Shown here piece after piece: positions 61,882 through 64,000 of a stretch of 64,000 nucleotides of DNA. The DNA comes from Mesorhizobium sp. SARCC-RB16n (GTDB taxonomy: Bacteria; Pseudomonadota; Alphaproteobacteria; Rhizobiales; Rhizobiaceae): the NCBI RefSeq assembly GCF_008520305.1, contig NZ_ML703263.1, positions 400,100 through 464,099 of the forward strand, in the 5' to 3' direction. The position numbers and the translations under genes are program-made. Every line of letters begins with the position of its first letter. Within the stretch, counting starts at the first letter, position 1. The notes under the pieces were generated by a model that was not told the origin of the DNA, did no database searches, and was given only the letters and a program-made list of their open reading frames with translations.

Positions 61882-61902
61882 GCATCTCCCGACAGGCAAC
61901 AA

Positions 61903-61930
61903 AAAAGGGCGGCTCACTGGCCGCCCTTTT
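61903..61930. terminator. Bidirectional terminator between the aldolase fusion and the sugar-binding protein gene
   Basis: AAAAGGGCGGC (61903-61913) pairs exactly with GCCGCCCTTTT (61920-61930) around a 6-base loop. The A run on the left and T run on the right serve both convergent genes. Confidence 0.9.
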
Positions 61931-61950
61931 CCGTCCTGTACTGGCGAGCC

Positions 61951-63000
61951 TTACTTCGCGTTCGGGTTCGGCATCCAGGCGGGCATGGCGACATCGGCAT
62001 GGGCGAACTGCGGCAGCTTGGCCGACAGGTCTTCCATGTTCTTGATGTCCTTGTCGATCAGCTCCTTCTGGGTGATCAGCGTCGGCGGCACGATGACGTT
62101 GTGGCCGGGATCTTCGCCGGCGAGCAGTTGCGCCAGCGCGCGCACCGAGACCTGGCCGACGACGGCCGGGTTGGTTGCCGCGGTCGCGGCCCAGGCACTG
62201 TCGGGCTCACGCATCGCCGCGATGTCGGACGTCGAAATGTCGGCCGAATAGATCTTGATCTTCTTGTTCAGGCCCGCTTCGTCGACGGCGATCTTCACGC
62301 CCTTGGCGAATTCGTCATAGGGGGCAAACATCACGTTGATGTCGGGGTGCGCCGACAGCACCGAGCGCGCCTGGTTGGCGACGGAGTTGGCGATCGGATT
62401 GTCGAGCGTGCCGAACATGGCGGCTTCCTTGATGCCGGCATATTTCTTCTTCACGTCGACCCAGGTTTCGTTGCGGCGGTCGAGCGGCGCAATGCCGGCG
62501 ACATAGACATAGCCGGCATTCCAGCTTTCGCCATTGTCCTTGACCGCCTGCTCGAGCGCCAGCCGCGCCAGGTCCTTGTCCGACTGTTCGACCTGCGGGA
62601 TTTTGGGGTTTTCTACATTGACGTCGAAAGCCACCACCTTGATGCCGGCGTCGACGGCGCGCTGGGCGGCATCCTTCATCGATTCCGTCAAGCCGTGCTG
62701 GATGATGATGCCCTGCACGCCGAGCGCGATGGCCTGGTCGACCATATCGGATTGAAGCGCGGCGTCCTGGCGGCTGTCGAGCACGCGCAGGTCGATGCCG
62801 AGCGCCTTCGACTGCGCCTCGACGCCCGAGAGATAGGCCTGGAAGAAGTAACCGGTCGAGAGATAACGCACCAGCGCGATCTTGACGCCGGGCTTGTCGA
62901 ATGGCGCCGGCTTGTCCGCGGCAAATGCCCCCTGCATCAGCATGGTTGCGCCGGCCAGCCCGAGCGCCACTTTCCCCAGAACTCTTCTTGTGATGTTCAC
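61951..63000 (-). CDS. Ribose-type sugar ABC transporter substrate-binding protein
   Basis: A 349-residue periplasmic binding protein (Peripla_BP_4 type) with a signal peptide (VNITRRVLGKVALGLAGATML..GAFAADK, cleavage near residue 27). Its core has the pattern VKIALVRYLSTGYFFQAYLSGVEAQ, QGIIIQHGL, FDVNVENPKI and PDINVMFAPYDEF. I set the start at GTG 62998-63000 because GGAGG is 8 bases upstream; the frame opens 90 bases earlier without such a site. It is followed (upstream in coordinates) by the permease, so the two are separate genes of one importer whose ATPase lies outside. Confidence 0.92.
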   Translation of the reverse strand: MNITRRVLGKVALGLAGATMLMQGAFAADKPAPFDKPGVKIALVRYLSTGYFFQAYLSGVEAQSKALGIDLRVLDSRQDAALQSDMVDQAIALGVQGIIIQHGLTESMKDAAQRAVDAGIKVVAFDVNVENPKIPQVEQSDKDLARLALEQAVKDNGESWNAGYVYVAGIAPLDRRNETWVDVKKKYAGIKEAAMFGTLDNPIANSVANQARSVLSAHPDINVMFAPYDEFAKGVKIAVDEAGLNKKIKIYSADISTSDIAAMREPDSAWAATAATNPAVVGQVSVRALAQLLAGEDPGHNVIVPPTLITQKELIDKDIKNMEDLSAKLPQFAHADVAMPAWMPNPNAK

Positions 63001-63049
63001 CTTGTTTTCCTCCACTTTTGTTGAACCCAAAATCCTGTCCGGCCGAATG

Positions 63050-64000
63050 CTAGCCCCTGTCCCTGCCCGAAAGGGCAAAGGTGAAGACAAGGGCGACGAC
63101 CAGAACCACGCCCTTGACGAAATCCTGCGTGTAGTAGGGCGCGTTCATCATCGTCAGGCCTTGCAGCAAGATGCCGACGAACAGCGCGCCGACGGCGGTA
63201 CCGAAGGCGTTCGGCTTGGCGGCGCCGAGCACCGCGTAGCCGATCAGCGCCGCGGCAACCGCATCGAGCAGCAGATTATTACCCGAGGCGATGTCGCCGC
63301 GTCCAAGCCGGGCGGCGAGCAAAATGCCGCCGATCGAGGCAAAAACTCCTGAAATAACGTAGGCCCAGATCTTGTATGCCTTGACAGGCGCTCCGGCGAG
63401 TTCGGCGGCGCGCTCATTGGAGCCGACGGCATACATCATGCGTCCGAAACGGGTGTATTCGAGGAAGAACCAGATAAGCAGCGCCAGCACCAGAAGCACG
63501 ACGACCGACACCGGAATGAGGTTCGGGATGAAGAAATCGAAGCGGTGGCGGCCAAGCGCCAGGAAGGCATCGGAGAATTTGCCGTTGGCGACCGAGCCGT
63601 CGGGCATGGTCATGCCGGTGGCGATCGAGCGGCCTTCTGTCGGGATGCGCTGCAGGCCGACCAGCAGGAACATCATGCCGAGCGTCGCCAAAAGGTCCGG
63701 CACGCGCATGTAGACGATCAGCCAGCCATTGATCAGGCCGACAAGGGCGCCGATCAACAGGCAGACGATGACCGCCACGAGCGCGTTCTGCTCCAGCACC
63801 ACCATGACATAGGCCGCCGCCATCATGGCCGAGGTCGCGACCGAGCCTATCGACAGGTCGAAACCGCCGACCACCAGGGTGGCGGTAACGCCGAGCGCCA
63901 GCACGCCGGTGATGGCGACCGACTGGAAGATGAAGACTGCACTTTGCGGCGAGACGAACCCGTCCGGCGGCGATCGCGAAATAGGCGACCAATCCGAACA
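63050..64000 (-). pseudogene. Ribose-type sugar ABC permease, 5' end outside window, with an apparent frameshift near 63960
   Basis: Residues upstream of TGA at 63050 read as an RbsC-type permease (VLALGVTATLVVGGFDLSIGS, VGSNERAAELAGAPVKAYKIWAYVISG, GRGDIASGNNLLLDAVAAALIGYAVLGAA). Continuing to the right edge in the same frame gives the non-hydrophobic SDWSPISRSPPDG. The neighbouring minus-strand frame gives FGLVAYFAIAAG, a normal first membrane segment. The two fit together as FAIAAG-GFVSPQSAVFIF if one base is dropped (or two are added) within about 63955-63970. The intact part is 285 residues; the gene could be a recent pseudogene or carry a sequencing error. It belongs with the binding protein 49 bases away. 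Confidence 0.65.

Noticed and set aside
1-64000. CRISPR arrays, tRNA or rRNA genes, insertion sequences, prophage or toxin-antitoxin genes
   Set aside because: None could be supported from the sequence; the only repeats seen are short palindromic intergenic elements.

Overview
The window reads as chromosome or megaplasmid of a Hyphomicrobiales alphaproteobacterium, most like Mesorhizobium. The support is high GC content with long mirror ORFs on the antisense strands, many ABC uptake systems each with its own regulator, the rhizobial glxBCD-glnT gene order, and short GC-rich palindromic repeats between genes. No rRNA, tRNA, CRISPR array, insertion sequence or prophage gene was seen.

Layout. 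1-2.7 kb: end of a ribose-type sugar ABC operon (permease, ATPase, LacI regulator) closed by a clear terminator. 2.8-8.3 kb: a TetR-controlled RND efflux pump with two matched operators and a small conserved leader gene. 8.3-22.8 kb: LysR, a HalD/BesD-like 2-oxoglutarate oxygenase with an intact HxD triad, a GntR regulator with a 16-bp palindrome, two enolase-superfamily enzymes (the first close to hydroxyproline-betaine epimerase/cis-3-hydroxyproline dehydratase), a peptide-type ABC importer with two paralogous binding proteins, a second LysR and a tandem DUF427 protein. This looks like uptake and breakdown of a modified amino acid or betaine.

23.2-51.5 kb is the centre of the window: an apparently complete route for methylated amines. 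A betaine/TMAO-type ABC importer (tmoXVW-like) brings in substrate. Tmm oxidises trimethylamine to TMAO, and Tdm cleaves TMAO to dimethylamine and formaldehyde. DmmDABC takes dimethylamine to monomethylamine. GmaS and MgsABC pass the methylamine to gamma-glutamylmethylamide and then N-methylglutamate. MgdABCD (SoxBDAG-like) returns glutamate and a one-carbon unit on tetrahydrofolate. An XRE-cupin regulator sits divergent from tmm. An imperfect inverted repeat (TTTCA-N6-TGAAA type) recurs in the regulatory regions of nearly every transcription unit here and may define a regulon. The same region holds three tiny membrane proteins with an APC permease, a pair of unrecognised membrane proteins, and a second APC permease.

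51.5-58.6 kb, minus strand: a second RND pump, its lipoprotein adaptor, a TetR regulator with nested palindromes, and an acyl-CoA synthetase. 58.7-64 kb: a SorC-type regulator and a RhaD-like bifunctional aldolase/dehydrogenase, convergent with a sugar-binding protein and a ribose-type permease. That permease appears frameshifted a few tens of bases from the right edge.

Functional names rest on recognised motifs, gene order and remembered family sequences. No search was run.
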